This document shows, in pieces, positions 1 through 9,061 of a DNA stretch of 64,000 nucleotides (position 1 is the stretch's first letter; each line of letters opens with the position of its first letter). The translations under genes were made by a program, and so were the position numbers. A model generated the notes under the pieces. It saw only the letters and a list, made by a program, of their open reading frames with translations. It was not told the origin of the DNA and did no database searches. The stretch covers positions 23,333 through 87,332 of the forward strand of contig NZ_JAEVHL010000008.1 of the NCBI RefSeq assembly GCF_016803395.1, in the 5' to 3' direction. Source of the DNA: Micromonospora tarensis. Lineage in GTDB: Bacteria > Actinomycetota > Actinomycetes > Mycobacteriales > Micromonosporaceae.

Positions 1-683
1 TGTTCTACACCGGCGTCGGTCGCGCCGAGGACGGGCTCGTCCAACGCATCGGGCTGGCCGTCTCCGACGACCTGATGACCTGGCACCGGCACGGCAGCGA
101 GCCGATCGTCCAGGCCGACCCCACCTGGTACGAGCTGCTGGACAAGGACCTGTGGTACGAGCAGGCATGGCGTGACCCCTGGGTCTTCCCCGACCCGGAT
201 GGCGGAGGCTGGCACATGCTGATCACCGCCCGCGCCAACACCGGACCGACGAACACCCGTGGCGTCGTCGGCCACGCCACCTCCACCGACCTCGTCACCT
301 GGACCGTCCAGCCGCCGCTGTCGACACCGGCCGGCTTCGGCCACCTGGAGGTGCCCCAGGTCGCGGTCGTCGACGGGCAGCCCCTGCTGCTGTTCTCCAC
401 CGACACCACCAGCAGCGCTCGACGCGACGACCACCGGATCTGGGTGGCGACCGGCGAGACCACCCTCGGGCCGTGGGACATCGCCGGCGCGCAGCCGTTC
501 ACCCACCCGCACCTGTACGCGCCCCGGCTGGTCCGCGGACCCGCCGACGACTGGTCCCTCGTCGGTTTCCTCGACCACGTCGACGACACCTTCGTCGGGG
601 AACTCACCGATCCCATCCCCGTCCGCTACGAGGCCGCCGCCGGGCTGACCGTGGACCCGGCGAGGGCGAACGCAGGGCAGTAG
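1..683 (+). CDS. GH32-like glycoside hydrolase, C-terminal part (truncated by window edge)
   Basis: The gene enters from the left edge; the frame is open from base 3 and ends at TAG 681-683. The visible 226 residues form a five-bladed propeller type sequence with the family landmarks YTG near the edge, RDPWVFPDP (the RDP arginine-aspartate motif) and HLEVPQV, where the glutamate matches the acid/base of the ECP motif although the cysteine is valine. Known: GH32 enzymes cleave beta-fructosyl bonds in sucrose, levan or inulin. Inferred: a cytoplasmic or secreted fructosidase; the signal region is outside the window. GH43/GH68 membership is possible because the nucleophile motif is not visible. 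It is convergent with the beta-helix gene. Confidence 0.75.
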   Translation, partial: FYTGVGRAEDGLVQRIGLAVSDDLMTWHRHGSEPIVQADPTWYELLDKDLWYEQAWRDPWVFPDPDGGGWHMLITARANTGPTNTRGVVGHATSTDLVTWTVQPPLSTPAGFGHLEVPQVAVVDGQPLLLFSTDTTSSARRDDHRIWVATGETTLGPWDIAGAQPFTHPHLYAPRLVRGPADDWSLVGFLDHVDDTFVGELTDPIPVRYEAAAGLTVDPARANAGQ

Positions 684-743
684 ACCGGACGGAGCTGGGC
701 CGATCACCGTCGGTCACCATCGTCCGGAGGTGGATGGGGAGTT

Positions 744-792
744 GAGCGGTATACCTCAGAGGCAATAAATATGCCTCTGAGGTATACCGCTC
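744..792. terminator. Perfect 21-bp inverted repeat, bidirectional terminator candidate
   Basis: Arms 744-764 and 772-792 are perfect complements (core GGTATACCTCAGAGGCA) around a 7-base AT loop. It lies between two converging genes, which suits a bidirectional terminator. There is no T-tract. It is strikingly less GC-rich than its surroundings, so a dispersed palindromic repeat is an alternative. Confidence 0.6.
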
Positions 793-847
793 CTCGGCAG
801 ATCGACCGGCCGGGCCAGCCGAGTGCCCACGGATCTACTCGTCTAGG

Positions 848-3234
848 TCAGCTGCGCAGCTGCCACTGCTGGTTGGTGCCGCCGTTGCAGGACCAGAGGA
901 TCAACTTCGTGCCGTTCGCCGTCCCGGCGCCGTTGGCGTCCAGGCAGAGACCCGACTGCGCGCCGGTGATGGTGCCGTTGGCGTTGATGTTCCACTGCTG
1001 GTTGGTGCCGCCGTTGCAGTCCCAGATCACCACCTGGGTGCCGTTGCTGGTGCCCTGACCGGAGGCGTCCAGGCACTTGCTGCCGTACACCATGAGCTGC
1101 CGGCTCGCGGTCGCGGTCCACCGCTGGTTGGTGGCACCACTGATGCAGTCCCAGAGCTGGGCCTGCGTGCCGTTCGTCGTGCTGGAGTTGCCGATCTCGG
1201 CGCACCGGCCCGACTGGACGCCCACCAGCTGAACGTTCTGTGGGTTGGTGCCGCCACCGCTCTGCACGCCGGCGGCGTTGATCACCGTCTGCGCGCCGGA
1301 CGGCCAACCCCCGGTGACCGTGACGTTGCCGTTGACCACGTTGCCGCGGTCGCCGTTCGTCACGTTCGTGCTGTTGTTCGTCGCCCAGTTGTTGGTGACG
1401 GTGAAGTTGCCCATGTTCTCCGCGTACCAGTAGTTGGCGGTCGCCCAGGTGCCGGTCGAGGAGAAGACGTTGTTGCGGGCGGTGTAGTAGCGGGACCCCT
1501 CGTCGAAGTAGAGCCCGAACCAGCCGTTGGTCCGCAGGCAGTAGTTCTCGTTGATGGTTCCGCCCGGGTTCGCCGACAGCGTGTAGATGCACCCGCCGTC
1601 GGTCATCTGCTGCATGACGTCGTGCACGTAGTTGCCGATGACCTGGTTGTTGGCCGCCGTGGTCGCCGTCGTGTAGCGCGGCTGGTAGTTGTACAGGCCC
1701 CGGTTCGCGTAGTGCTGGCTGCCACCGGCGTCGTTGGCGCCCCAGCCGTACCCGACCGACAGACCGGTGTACGGCATGTTGTAGACCTCGTTGTGCGAGA
1801 CCAACGCGGTGTTCACGTAGGTGGTCAGGATCGAGACCACCCCCCGGTACTCCAGGCCGAGATCGTGCACCCGGTTGTTGCTGATGGTGATGTTGCGGTT
1901 GACCATCCGCTGGTCACTGGGGTGATGGGCGTCGGCGCGTACCCCACCGACCACGATGCCGCCGGCGGAGTTGCGGGCGATCTCGGAGCGGGTGACGGTG
2001 ATGTTGCTGGCGCCCAGCCCGACGCCGCTGGCGTGGGCGTTGGCGTCGTTGCCGATACCGATCGCGGTCTGTCCGAGGTTGACGAACTGCGAGTCGCTGA
2101 AGGTGATGGTGTTTGCCGCGGAAACCTGCACGGCGGCCGGCATCTGGTTCCAGTTCGGCCGGGTCGCCTCGAACTGCGGGCAGCCGGCCTGGCACGAGGT
2201 CAACGCGTCGGACGGACGCGACCAGGTGCCGGTGATGTGCGCACCGGTCTGCTGGTCGGCGAAACCGTTGCTGCTGCTGGGGCCGAGCCAGCTGGTGCCG
2301 GTGAAGGTGATGCCGCTGAACGAGATGTGGTGCGCCGGGGCGTCATAGCTGCCGCCGACGTTGACCAGGGACTGTAGCTGCGGCAGCTCGACGCTGACCG
2401 AGCTCATGTTCTGCCCCGCCAGCGGGATGTAGTTGAGCTGGCCGTTGCTGGGGTTGAGGTACCACTCCCCCGGTGAGTCCAGGAACTCGTACGCGTTGGT
2501 CAGGTAGAACGGACCGGCGCGGTGCGGGCTGGAGAGGGTGTCGAAGCCGAACGTGTTGTTGTTCCACGCGGGCTGCTGCATGGTCAAAAAGTTGCCGCTG
2601 ATGCTCTGCACCGGCGAGTACCGGTCGGTGAACGAGCCGACGCTCTCCACCTCGACCCGGTTCTGGTTGCCCAGGTTGTTGAGGTAGCTGAGCGCGCTGT
2701 TGCTGAACCGCATGCCGCTGGTGGTGAAGGTGAAGTCGGAGCGGTTCACGGCGGTCCGGGCCCGGGTGGCGACGGCCCCGTTGACGTAGAGCTGGCGGGA
2801 GTCGAGCCCGGCCCCGACGTTGGCACGCCAGATGTTGCGGCCGGCGTCGACCTGCGACCAACCGGTGACCGCGCGGGCGCCGGTGATCGTCGGACGGGCG
2901 GAGGCAGCCGCCCGCCAGACCACCTGGTAGCCATTGGTGCCCGAGTCGGCAGCGGTGAATCGCAGCGGCGCCGAGAGCCGGTAGGCGCCGTTGGCCAACT
3001 CCACGACGATGTCACCGGACATCGCGCTGTTCTGCGTCCGCACCGCGGCCTGGGCGGCGGTCAGCGAACACGGTTGGCTGGCCGAGCAACTGGTGCCGGT
3101 GCCGGTGGGCGACGCGTAGAGGGTGGTGGTGGCTGCGGCGGCCGGGGCGGCCGCGACGGTGACGGCGACCACTGCGGTGACCGCCGTCGCGGCGGCGCGG
3201 CCAGCAGCCGGCGCAGCGGAGGGTAAGGGGACAC
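848..3234 (-). CDS. Secreted right-handed beta-helix protein with C-terminal ricin B (CBM13) domain; frameshift in signal peptide
   Basis: The body (from about 3170 down) shows a short mature N-terminus, a long pectate-lyase-like parallel beta-helix region rich in NNxV/N-ladder repeats, and a C-terminal beta-trefoil with three QxW signatures (NQRW, NQQW, NQQW), ending QLRS. Such proteins act outside the cell on polysaccharides; GH141-like fucosidase/xylanase activity is possible but unproven. In-frame starts near the body lack a charged signal region. A good Shine-Dalgarno (AGGAG, 3244-3248) and GTG at 3234 open a different frame coding LRRLLAA, which would continue as AAATAVTAVVAVTVAAAPAAAA if one base were restored near 3195-3205. 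With that base the length is exactly 796 codons. As read, translation could only start at GTG 3172. It is the last gene of the operon running from 8949. Confidence 0.8.
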
Positions 3235-3313
3235 GGGATGGTGCTCCTGACGTGCGGAGGGCATGGGGACGGAACGCCTCGACGAGCGGGAGGCGTGGCT
3301 GGCGGGCGGGCGG

Positions 3314-4165
3314 TTATCCGAGGGTCTCCCGGAGATAGCGCAGGCCGTCGGTGGCGAGCCGGTCCTGCGAGGGGGCCAGCGGACGCCAGATCGCCGCGGC
3401 GGTGGCGATTGTCTCGTTCTCCGCCGTGAACGACTCGATGCAGATCGGGCCCGGATAGCCGGTGTCCCGCAGCACCGAGAAGAAGCGGGGCCAGTCGAAG
3501 TGGTCGGCGCCGGGTGCGCCGCGGTTGGTGCCGCTGACCTGGACGTGCTTGATGTGCGGGCCGGCGACGGCGAGAGCCGCGTAGGGGTCGGCCTCCTCGA
3601 TGTTCATGTGATAGGTGTCGATCATGATGCCGACGCTCGGCGGCAGACCGTCGATCAACTCGACCGTCTGCTCGATCGTGTTGACGACGCTCGTCTCGTA
3701 GCGGTTCAGCGCCTCGACCCCGATGCTCACCCCGCACTCGCCGGCCTGCTCCGCCACCGGGGCGAGGGCCCGCCGGAAATCCGCGTAGCAGGCCGCGCGG
3801 GCCGCCGGCGACATCCGCCAGGTGCGGCCGACCGAGGCGTACACGGGGCCGCCGACGCATCCGGCGCCGACGGCCGCCGCGCTCGCCACGCAGCCCTTGA
3901 GGTACGCCACTGTCGACTCGACCACGTCCGGTGCGGCGTCCACCAGGTCCCGACCCGGCGGCGTGACCGCGCAGACGCCGGCGGCGACGAGGCCGTGCGC
4001 CGCCAGCAGGTCCCGGGTGCGGGCCGGGTCCCAGTCACCGGGCTGCTCGATCGGCAGCTCGACCGCGTCGAAGCCGAACGCGGCGATCCGTGGGATCAGT
4101 TCGGCCAGGGCCTCGTCGTCGACCGGCGAGGCCCACACCCAGGGGTTGACACCGATGGCGTACAC
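3314..4165 (-). CDS. Ketose 3-epimerase-like sugar isomerase (TIM barrel, AP endonuclease 2 family)
   Basis: A 283-residue TIM-barrel protein of the D-tagatose/D-allulose 3-epimerase group. Family landmarks are visible in order: GVEALNRYE (first metal/catalytic Glu), IDTYHMNIEE (catalytic Asp and following His), HVQVSGTNRGAPG (metal His and substrate Arg) and IESFT (second catalytic Glu). Known chemistry: Mn/Co-dependent epimerisation of free ketohexoses at C3. The GTG start at 4165 lies five bases after the stop of the binding-protein gene, with GGAAG overlapping that stop, so it is translationally linked to the importer. A longer frame exists upstream but is out-of-frame sequence of the binding protein. 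Inferred role: first cytoplasmic step for the imported ketose or aldose; the exact sugar is unknown. Confidence 0.85.
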   Translation of the reverse strand: MYAIGVNPWVWASPVDDEALAELIPRIAAFGFDAVELPIEQPGDWDPARTRDLLAAHGLVAAGVCAVTPPGRDLVDAAPDVVESTVAYLKGCVASAAAVGAGCVGGPVYASVGRTWRMSPAARAACYADFRRALAPVAEQAGECGVSIGVEALNRYETSVVNTIEQTVELIDGLPPSVGIMIDTYHMNIEEADPYAALAVAGPHIKHVQVSGTNRGAPGADHFDWPRFFSVLRDTGYPGPICIESFTAENETIATAAAIWRPLAPSQDRLATDGLRYLRETLG

Positions 4166-4170
4166 CGGAC

Positions 4171-5352
4171 CTACTTCCAGCGCTGCGGGTAACCGGGCAG
4201 GTCGGTGCAGCCGCACATCGCGTAGTGCAACGGCGGCATGTTCGGGTCGAGGTACTGGTCCAGGTTCTCCTGGGTGACGGTCGGCTGCGGCAGCTTCCAC
4301 GGGTTGGACACCTGCTCGCCGTCGAGGATCCGCAGCGCCGCGATGACCGGGGTGCGCCACTGGTAGGTCGGGTAGGTCGGCGCGATGGCGGTGAGCTTCT
4401 TGTCCTTCCAGATCTTCAGGAAGTCGAGCTGGTCCTCGCCGTTCATCGGTGGGACGGGCTTGCCCGCGTCCTGGAACGCCTCGACCGCCGCGACGGCCAC
4501 CGCTCCGGCGTCCATCCAGACGCCGTCGATAGTGCCGTACCGCTGGATGTAGTCGTCCACGATCTTCTTGGTCTTGGCCGGATCGCCGTCGGTGAACTCG
4601 ACGCCGACCACGTCGACCTTCGCCTTGTCGAACGCCACCTTCGCGGCCGACCAGCGGGTCTCCAGGACGTCGACGCCGGGCAGGATCCGCAGGGCGAGGA
4701 CCTTGCCGCCGGGCTTCATCTTCTGGCTGACGAACTCGGCGCCGACGTGGCCGAACCCGTAACCGCCGATCGGGTTGATGAAGGTCACCGGGCACTTCGT
4801 GTTGACGCCACGGTCGAAGACGACCACCGGCAGCCCGGCCTGGCAGGCCGCCTCGACGGCCGGGGTGAGCGTGGCGGTGGTGTTCGGCGAGACGATCAGC
4901 GCGTCGCAGCCCTTGCCGAGCAGGTCGTTGATGTCCGCGATCTGCTTCTGGTCCTTGCCCTCGGCGTCGACGTGCACGAACTCCTTGATCCGGCTCTTCT
5001 GCGCCTCGACCTCGGCCTGCATGGTCTTGAACCCGACCTGCCGCCAGGGGTTGTTCAGGGCCGCGTTGGAGAAGCAGATCTTGTGCGGCCCGTTCTTCTT
5101 GAACTTGGCGGTGTCCACCATCGTCGGGTTCAGCACCTGCTCCCACGGCTTGTCCGCCGGACCGGTCGCGGTGGCGCTGAGCAGCGACAGCTCGGCGTCG
5201 TAGTCGGCCTGCACGAAGAACTTCGACTGCTCCCCGGTGCCCGACCCGGCGGCCGGGGCGCTGCCCGAAGGGCCGGCGGCCGGTTCGTCGGTGGCGCAGG
5301 CGGCGAGGGACAGCACTGTGACAGCGGCAAGCGCCGCCATGGAACGTCGCAC
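4171..5352 (-). CDS. Sugar ABC transporter substrate-binding lipoprotein (Peripla_BP_4, RbsB-like)
   Basis: A 393-residue lipoprotein: charged MRRSM, a hydrophobic stretch, then lipobox LAAC, so it is anchored outside the membrane. The mature protein has the type I periplasmic binding fold seen in ribose/allose binders (ICFSNAALNNPW near the start of lobe 1, KQIADINDLL, DALIVSPN, PVVVFDRGV). It captures a monosaccharide and delivers it to the two permeases encoded just upstream. GTG 5352 is preceded by AAAGGGGAAACC. It starts 13 bases after the upstream permease stop and ends five bases before the epimerase start, so the set is one operon. Confidence 0.9.
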   Translation of the reverse strand: MRRSMAALAAVTVLSLAACATDEPAAGPSGSAPAAGSGTGEQSKFFVQADYDAELSLLSATATGPADKPWEQVLNPTMVDTAKFKKNGPHKICFSNAALNNPWRQVGFKTMQAEVEAQKSRIKEFVHVDAEGKDQKQIADINDLLGKGCDALIVSPNTTATLTPAVEAACQAGLPVVVFDRGVNTKCPVTFINPIGGYGFGHVGAEFVSQKMKPGGKVLALRILPGVDVLETRWSAAKVAFDKAKVDVVGVEFTDGDPAKTKKIVDDYIQRYGTIDGVWMDAGAVAVAAVEAFQDAGKPVPPMNGEDQLDFLKIWKDKKLTAIAPTYPTYQWRTPVIAALRILDGEQVSNPWKLPQPTVTQENLDQYLDPNMPPLHYAMCGCTDLPGYPQRWK

Positions 5353-5365
5353 TATGGTTTCCCCT

Positions 5366-6349
5366 TTATCTCGACGAAGAACGCGTTGCCGAGACCGCCA
5401 CGGCGAGCAGGATGATCCCGCCCTGGACGGTCGACCTGAGGGCGCCGGAGACGCCGTAGAAATTCATCAGGGCGAACAGCAGTTCGAGGGTCAGCGCGCC
5501 GAGCATCGCGCCGACCACCGCGCCGCGGCCTCCGCCCAGGGCGACGCCACCGAGGACGACCGCCGTGATCGCGCCGAACTCCAGGCCCGCGCCGGCCTGG
5601 AACGAGACGCCGCTGTAGCCACCCAGCAGGATCGCCGCCACCGCCGCCGCGAGGCCGCTGAGGATGAAGGCGATGGTCCGGGTACGCCAGACGCGTACCC
5701 CGCTCAACTCGGCGGTGCGCGGGTTGTCACCGACAGCGACAAGCGTCCGGCCGAAGTCGGAGCGCATCAGCAGCACGGCCGCCACCGCCAGCACCACTAG
5801 GACCAGCAGCGCGTACGGCACCCGGCCGAGCAGCGGCACGTCCTCGAAGGCCCGCCGGCCGAACCGCCGGAACTCCTCGGAGAGCCCACCCTTCGGGGCG
5901 CCGTCGGACCACAGGTAGACCGCGCCGACGAGGATCAGGAACATGCCCAGGGTGGTGATGAACGACGGCACCCGCAGCCGGGTGGTGACCAGGCCGTTGA
6001 CCAGCCCGACCAGGGCTCCGAAGGCGAGCAGGAGCAGCACCACCGGCCAGGTGCGCGCCGGGTCGCTGTCGATCAGCCGGGCGGCGACCACCACCTGCGC
6101 GGTGACCAGCGAGCCGACCGAGAGGTCGAACTCGCCGGAGACGATCACGAAGTACTGGCCGGCGGCGAGCAGGATGATCGGCGCCGAGCGACCGAGGAAG
6201 GACATCAGCGACGGCGGGGCGAGGAAGTCGGGCTGCCGAATGCCGACTAGCACCAGCAACACCGCGAGGATCAGCAGGATCGGCAGGACGCCCCCGGGGC
6301 GGACCCGGGGAAGACGCAGCGGCAGGGAACGGGGCTGGACGGTCTGCAT
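5366..6349 (-). CDS. Sugar ABC transporter permease (RbsC/BPD_transp_2 family)
   Basis: 327 residues with about ten hydrophobic segments and the conserved GEFDLSVGS loop that identifies ribose/xylose-type permeases, plus GGRGAVVGA near the C-terminus. It forms half of the membrane channel with the product of the preceding gene. ATG 6349 (MQTVQPRSL) is only two bases after the stop of the upstream permease; a longer upstream frame is only read-through of that gene in another frame. Known: this importer class normally uses two identical or paired permeases and one double ABC ATPase, exactly the set present here. Confidence 0.9.
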   Translation of the reverse strand: MQTVQPRSLPLRLPRVRPGGVLPILLILAVLLVLVGIRQPDFLAPPSLMSFLGRSAPIILLAAGQYFVIVSGEFDLSVGSLVTAQVVVAARLIDSDPARTWPVVLLLLAFGALVGLVNGLVTTRLRVPSFITTLGMFLILVGAVYLWSDGAPKGGLSEEFRRFGRRAFEDVPLLGRVPYALLVLVVLAVAAVLLMRSDFGRTLVAVGDNPRTAELSGVRVWRTRTIAFILSGLAAAVAAILLGGYSGVSFQAGAGLEFGAITAVVLGGVALGGGRGAVVGAMLGALTLELLFALMNFYGVSGALRSTVQGGIILLAVAVSATRSSSR

Positions 6350-6351
6350 GG

Positions 6352-7323
6352 CTAGGCCGCCTTTCGCATGGCCCGGCGGGCGTAGACGGCGACCGCGGCG
6401 ATGATGATGGCGCCCCGGATCACCTGCTTGAAGAAGGCGTCGACCTCGAGCTGGTTGAAGATGGCATCGATGCTGGCGAGCAGCAGCACCCCGCCGACGG
6501 TGCCGACGACGCCGCCGCGCCCACCGGCGAGGGCGGTCCCGCCGATCACCACGGCGGCGATCGACTCCAGGTCGTAGAGGCCCTCGGTGCCGACCCGGGG
6601 CGCGCCCGAGCCGAGGCGACTGGCGAGGTAGATGCCGGCGAGCCCGGCACACATCGAGCACAGCATGTGGGCGGTGACGAGGACCCGGTCGTTGCGGACG
6701 CCGGAGAGCCGGGCTACCTCCGGGTCTCCGCCGACGGCGATCAGATGGTGGCCGAAGCGGGTCCGGGACAGCGCGAACCAGGCCGCCGCGGTCACCGCGA
6801 CCAGCAGCAGGAACGACACCGGCACCGGGCCGACCCGCTGGTAGCCGAGCGACTGCACGAGCGAGGGAGCGGTGGTGCCGGCCGGGCCGTCGTAGCCGTT
6901 GTCGAGGTAGCCCTTGAGCAGCAGCCCCACCCCGAGGGTCGCGATGAACGCGTTGACCCGGAGCTTGGTGACGAGAAGCCCGTTGAACAGTCCGATGCCG
7001 GCGCTGACGGCGAGCACCAGGCCGATCGCCGGCAGCACCGCGCCGTCACTGCCGTTCATCGTCTCGGCGGCGACGAGGGTGCTGAGGCTGATCACGTACG
7101 CCACCGAGAGGTCGAGGGAACCGCCCAGGATGACCAGGGTCTGACCGACGGCGACGAGGCCGAGGCCGGCGGCGACGTGCAGCAGGCTCACCGTGGTGGA
7201 CTGGTTGAAGAGCTGACCCCCGTCGAGCAGGACGACCAGCCAGCCGATCGCGAGGGTGAGGGTCAGGGCCACGAAGACGCCCGGTACCGGGCGGCGGGCC
7301 GGCAGGAGCGACAGGGCGCTCAC
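6352..7323 (-). CDS. Sugar ABC transporter permease (RbsC/BPD_transp_2 family)
   Basis: 323 residues, about nine to ten membrane segments, with GGSLDLSVAY matching the permease signature and GGRGGVVGTVGG late in the chain. It is the partner of the adjacent permease in a heterodimeric channel. The GTG start at 7323 overlaps the TGA of a 20-codon mini-ORF (GTGA), and its Shine-Dalgarno GGAG (7332-7335) is supplied by the tandem repeat that separates it from the ATPase gene. Confidence 0.9.
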   Translation of the reverse strand: MSALSLLPARRPVPGVFVALTLTLAIGWLVVLLDGGQLFNQSTTVSLLHVAAGLGLVAVGQTLVILGGSLDLSVAYVISLSTLVAAETMNGSDGAVLPAIGLVLAVSAGIGLFNGLLVTKLRVNAFIATLGVGLLLKGYLDNGYDGPAGTTAPSLVQSLGYQRVGPVPVSFLLLVAVTAAAWFALSRTRFGHHLIAVGGDPEVARLSGVRNDRVLVTAHMLCSMCAGLAGIYLASRLGSGAPRVGTEGLYDLESIAAVVIGGTALAGGRGGVVGTVGGVLLLASIDAIFNQLEVDAFFKQVIRGAIIIAAVAVYARRAMRKAA

Positions 7324-7382
7324 TGGGCCATCTCCGTTCGCGACTGCGGGGCTCGCAAACCCGGCTCACTCCTCGCGCTCAC
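7320..7382 (-). CDS. 20-codon mini-ORF, repeat copy 2 (possible coupling peptide)
   Basis: GTG 7382-7380 to TGA 7322-7320. The peptide reads MSARSEPGLRAPQSRTEMAQ. Its stop overlaps the permease start as GTGA, and its start overlaps the stop of the previous mini-ORF as GTGA. A GGAG sits eight bases before the downstream GTG. Whether the peptide is made is unknown; function is not recognised. Confidence 0.3.
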   Translation of the reverse strand: MSARSEPGLRAPQSRTEMAQ

Positions 7383-7439
7383 TGGGCCATCTCCGTTCGC
7401 GACTGCGGGGCTCGCAAACCCGGCTCACTCATCGCGCTC
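7322..7439. repeat. 59-bp tandem direct repeat, two copies
   Basis: Copies 7322-7380 and 7381-7439 differ at a single base (CCTC versus CATC near the end). The unit fills the entire gap between the ATPase stop and the permease start. Its length of 59 equals a 63-base mini-ORF minus a 4-base GTGA overlap, so every added copy keeps the stop/start chain in register. Confidence 0.95.
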
Positions 7440-7441
7440 AC
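7379..7441 (-). CDS. 20-codon mini-ORF, repeat copy 1 (possible coupling peptide)
   Basis: GTG 7441-7439 to TGA 7381-7379, identical to the next mini-ORF except Met for Arg at residue 4. Its GTG overlaps the TGA of the ATPase gene (7440-7438), so ribosomes finishing the ATPase could restart here and again at the next two GTGA junctions. No known family. Confidence 0.3.
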   Translation of the reverse strand: MSAMSEPGLRAPQSRTEMAQ

Positions 7442-8949
7442 GCGGCGGCCTCCCGGACGGTGCCGACCGCCAGTGCCATGACGTCCTCCTCGGTCGCGCC
7501 GGCGGGCAACTCGCCCGCGATCCGACCGTCCCGCATGACGACGATCCGATCGCTCATTCCCAGCAGCTCCGGCAGGTCGGACGAGATCATCAGCACGGCC
7601 GCGCCGTCCTGGGCGAGGCGGCGGATGAGATTGTGGATGGCGGATTTGGCGCCCACGTCGATGCCCCGGGTCGGCTCGTCGAAGAGCAGGATCCGTGGGT
7701 TGAGCGCGAGCCAGCGGGCCAGCACGACCTTCTGCTGGTTTCCGCCGGACAGGAAGCGGATCTCCTGGTCGTCGCCGGCGGCGCGGACCTCGACGGCGGC
7801 GAGCAGCTCGCGTACCCGTTCGGTGCGGGCCGCGTGACCGGACCGCGCCGCGAACACGGCCCGGCTGGCGAGCAACGCGTTGTCGAGCACGGACTGCCGG
7901 GGGACGATCCCCTCAGCCTTGCGGTCCTCGGTGACGTAGGCGATGCCGGCACGCATCGCGGCCCGGGGCGAGCGCAGCCGGACCGGTTTGCCGGCGAGGG
8001 TCACCTCGCCGGTGCTGAACGGGGACACCCCGAAGAGCGCACGGGCCAGCGCCGACCGCCCGGAGCCCTGTAGGCCGCCGATGCCGAGCACCTGGCCGGC
8101 GCGCAGTTCGAGGCTCACTCCGCGCAGCTTCCGGTTGCCCGCGTCCCGGACGCTCAGTCGGACCGGACCAGGGTCGTCGGCGTCGGCCCGGTCCGGGTAG
8201 TAGCTGGACAGTTCCCGGCCGACCATGTGCCGGACCAACTCGTCGGCGGTGGCGTCGGCGGTGTCCACAGTGGTGACCCGGCGGCCGTCCTTGAGCACGG
8301 TGATCCGGCCGGACAGGTCGAAGACCTCGGCGAGCCGGTGCGAGACGTAGAGCAGGCCGATCCCCCGCTCCTGGAGTCGACGCACCAACCCGTAGAGCAA
8401 CTCGACCTCGTGGTCGGCCAGCGCGGCGGTCGGCTCGTCCATGATGAGCAGCCGCGCGTCCAGGGCGAGCGCCTTGGCGATCTCGACGACCTGCTGCTGG
8501 GCGACACCGAGCTGCCCCACCCGGGCGTCGGCCGGCAACGCGGTCTCGCCGATCGAGGCGAGCAGCTGCCGGGTGCGGTCCAGCATGCCCCGACGGTCGA
8601 CCAGCCCACGGCGGACCGGCTCGTGCCCGAGGTAGACGTTCTCCGCGACGGTGCGCTCCGGAAGGAGGTTGAACTCCTGGTGGATGATCCCGACGCCGGC
8701 CCGCTGCGCGTCGCGCGGGCCACGGAAGGTACGCGGCTCACCGGCGAACTCGACGGTGCCCTCGTCCGGGGTGTAGCCGCCGGAGACGATCTTCATAAGG
8801 GTCGACTTGCCGGCACCGTTCTCACCGACGACGGCGTGCACCTCGCCCGGCGCGACGTCGAGGTCGACACCGTCGAGAACGCGTACCCCGAGGAAGGACT
8901 TGCCGATGCCGCGAAGGGTGAGTAACGGCACCGGCCGTGGGTCTGACAT
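7438..8949 (-). CDS. Sugar ABC transporter ATP-binding protein with two ABC domains (RbsA-like)
   Basis: 503 residues from ATG 8949. Two nucleotide-binding domains are visible: the first with GENGAGKST (Walker A near residue 40), a degenerate signature VGQLGVAQQQ and MDEPTAAL; the second with degenerate Walker A GLQGSGRSA, good signature LSGGNQQKV and FDEPTRGID. This alternation of one good and one weak site is typical of RbsA/MglA-type ATPases. It powers the two RbsC-type permeases downstream. ATG 8949 has GTGAGG nine bases upstream; an in-frame GTG at 8964 would add five residues. It is the first gene of the importer-epimerase operon. Confidence 0.92.
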   Translation of the reverse strand: MSDPRPVPLLTLRGIGKSFLGVRVLDGVDLDVAPGEVHAVVGENGAGKSTLMKIVSGGYTPDEGTVEFAGEPRTFRGPRDAQRAGVGIIHQEFNLLPERTVAENVYLGHEPVRRGLVDRRGMLDRTRQLLASIGETALPADARVGQLGVAQQQVVEIAKALALDARLLIMDEPTAALADHEVELLYGLVRRLQERGIGLLYVSHRLAEVFDLSGRITVLKDGRRVTTVDTADATADELVRHMVGRELSSYYPDRADADDPGPVRLSVRDAGNRKLRGVSLELRAGQVLGIGGLQGSGRSALARALFGVSPFSTGEVTLAGKPVRLRSPRAAMRAGIAYVTEDRKAEGIVPRQSVLDNALLASRAVFAARSGHAARTERVRELLAAVEVRAAGDDQEIRFLSGGNQQKVVLARWLALNPRILLFDEPTRGIDVGAKSAIHNLIRRLAQDGAAVLMISSDLPELLGMSDRIVVMRDGRIAGELPAGATEEDVMALAVGTVREAAA

Positions 8950-9061
8950 CCCTAGAGCCCTCACAGATAGTAGTCATCAACAAGGTTCGATAGGACTCTA
9001 CGGCGGCTTCGGCGCGCTGGGCATCGAACTTTCGTAGCCATCGACGGATGCTTACGTTCTT

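Noticed and set aside
3314..5146. A single 610-residue frame joining the epimerase to upstream sequence
   Set aside because: The first half is the binding-protein gene read out of frame; the epimerase has its own GTG and family N-terminus at 4165.
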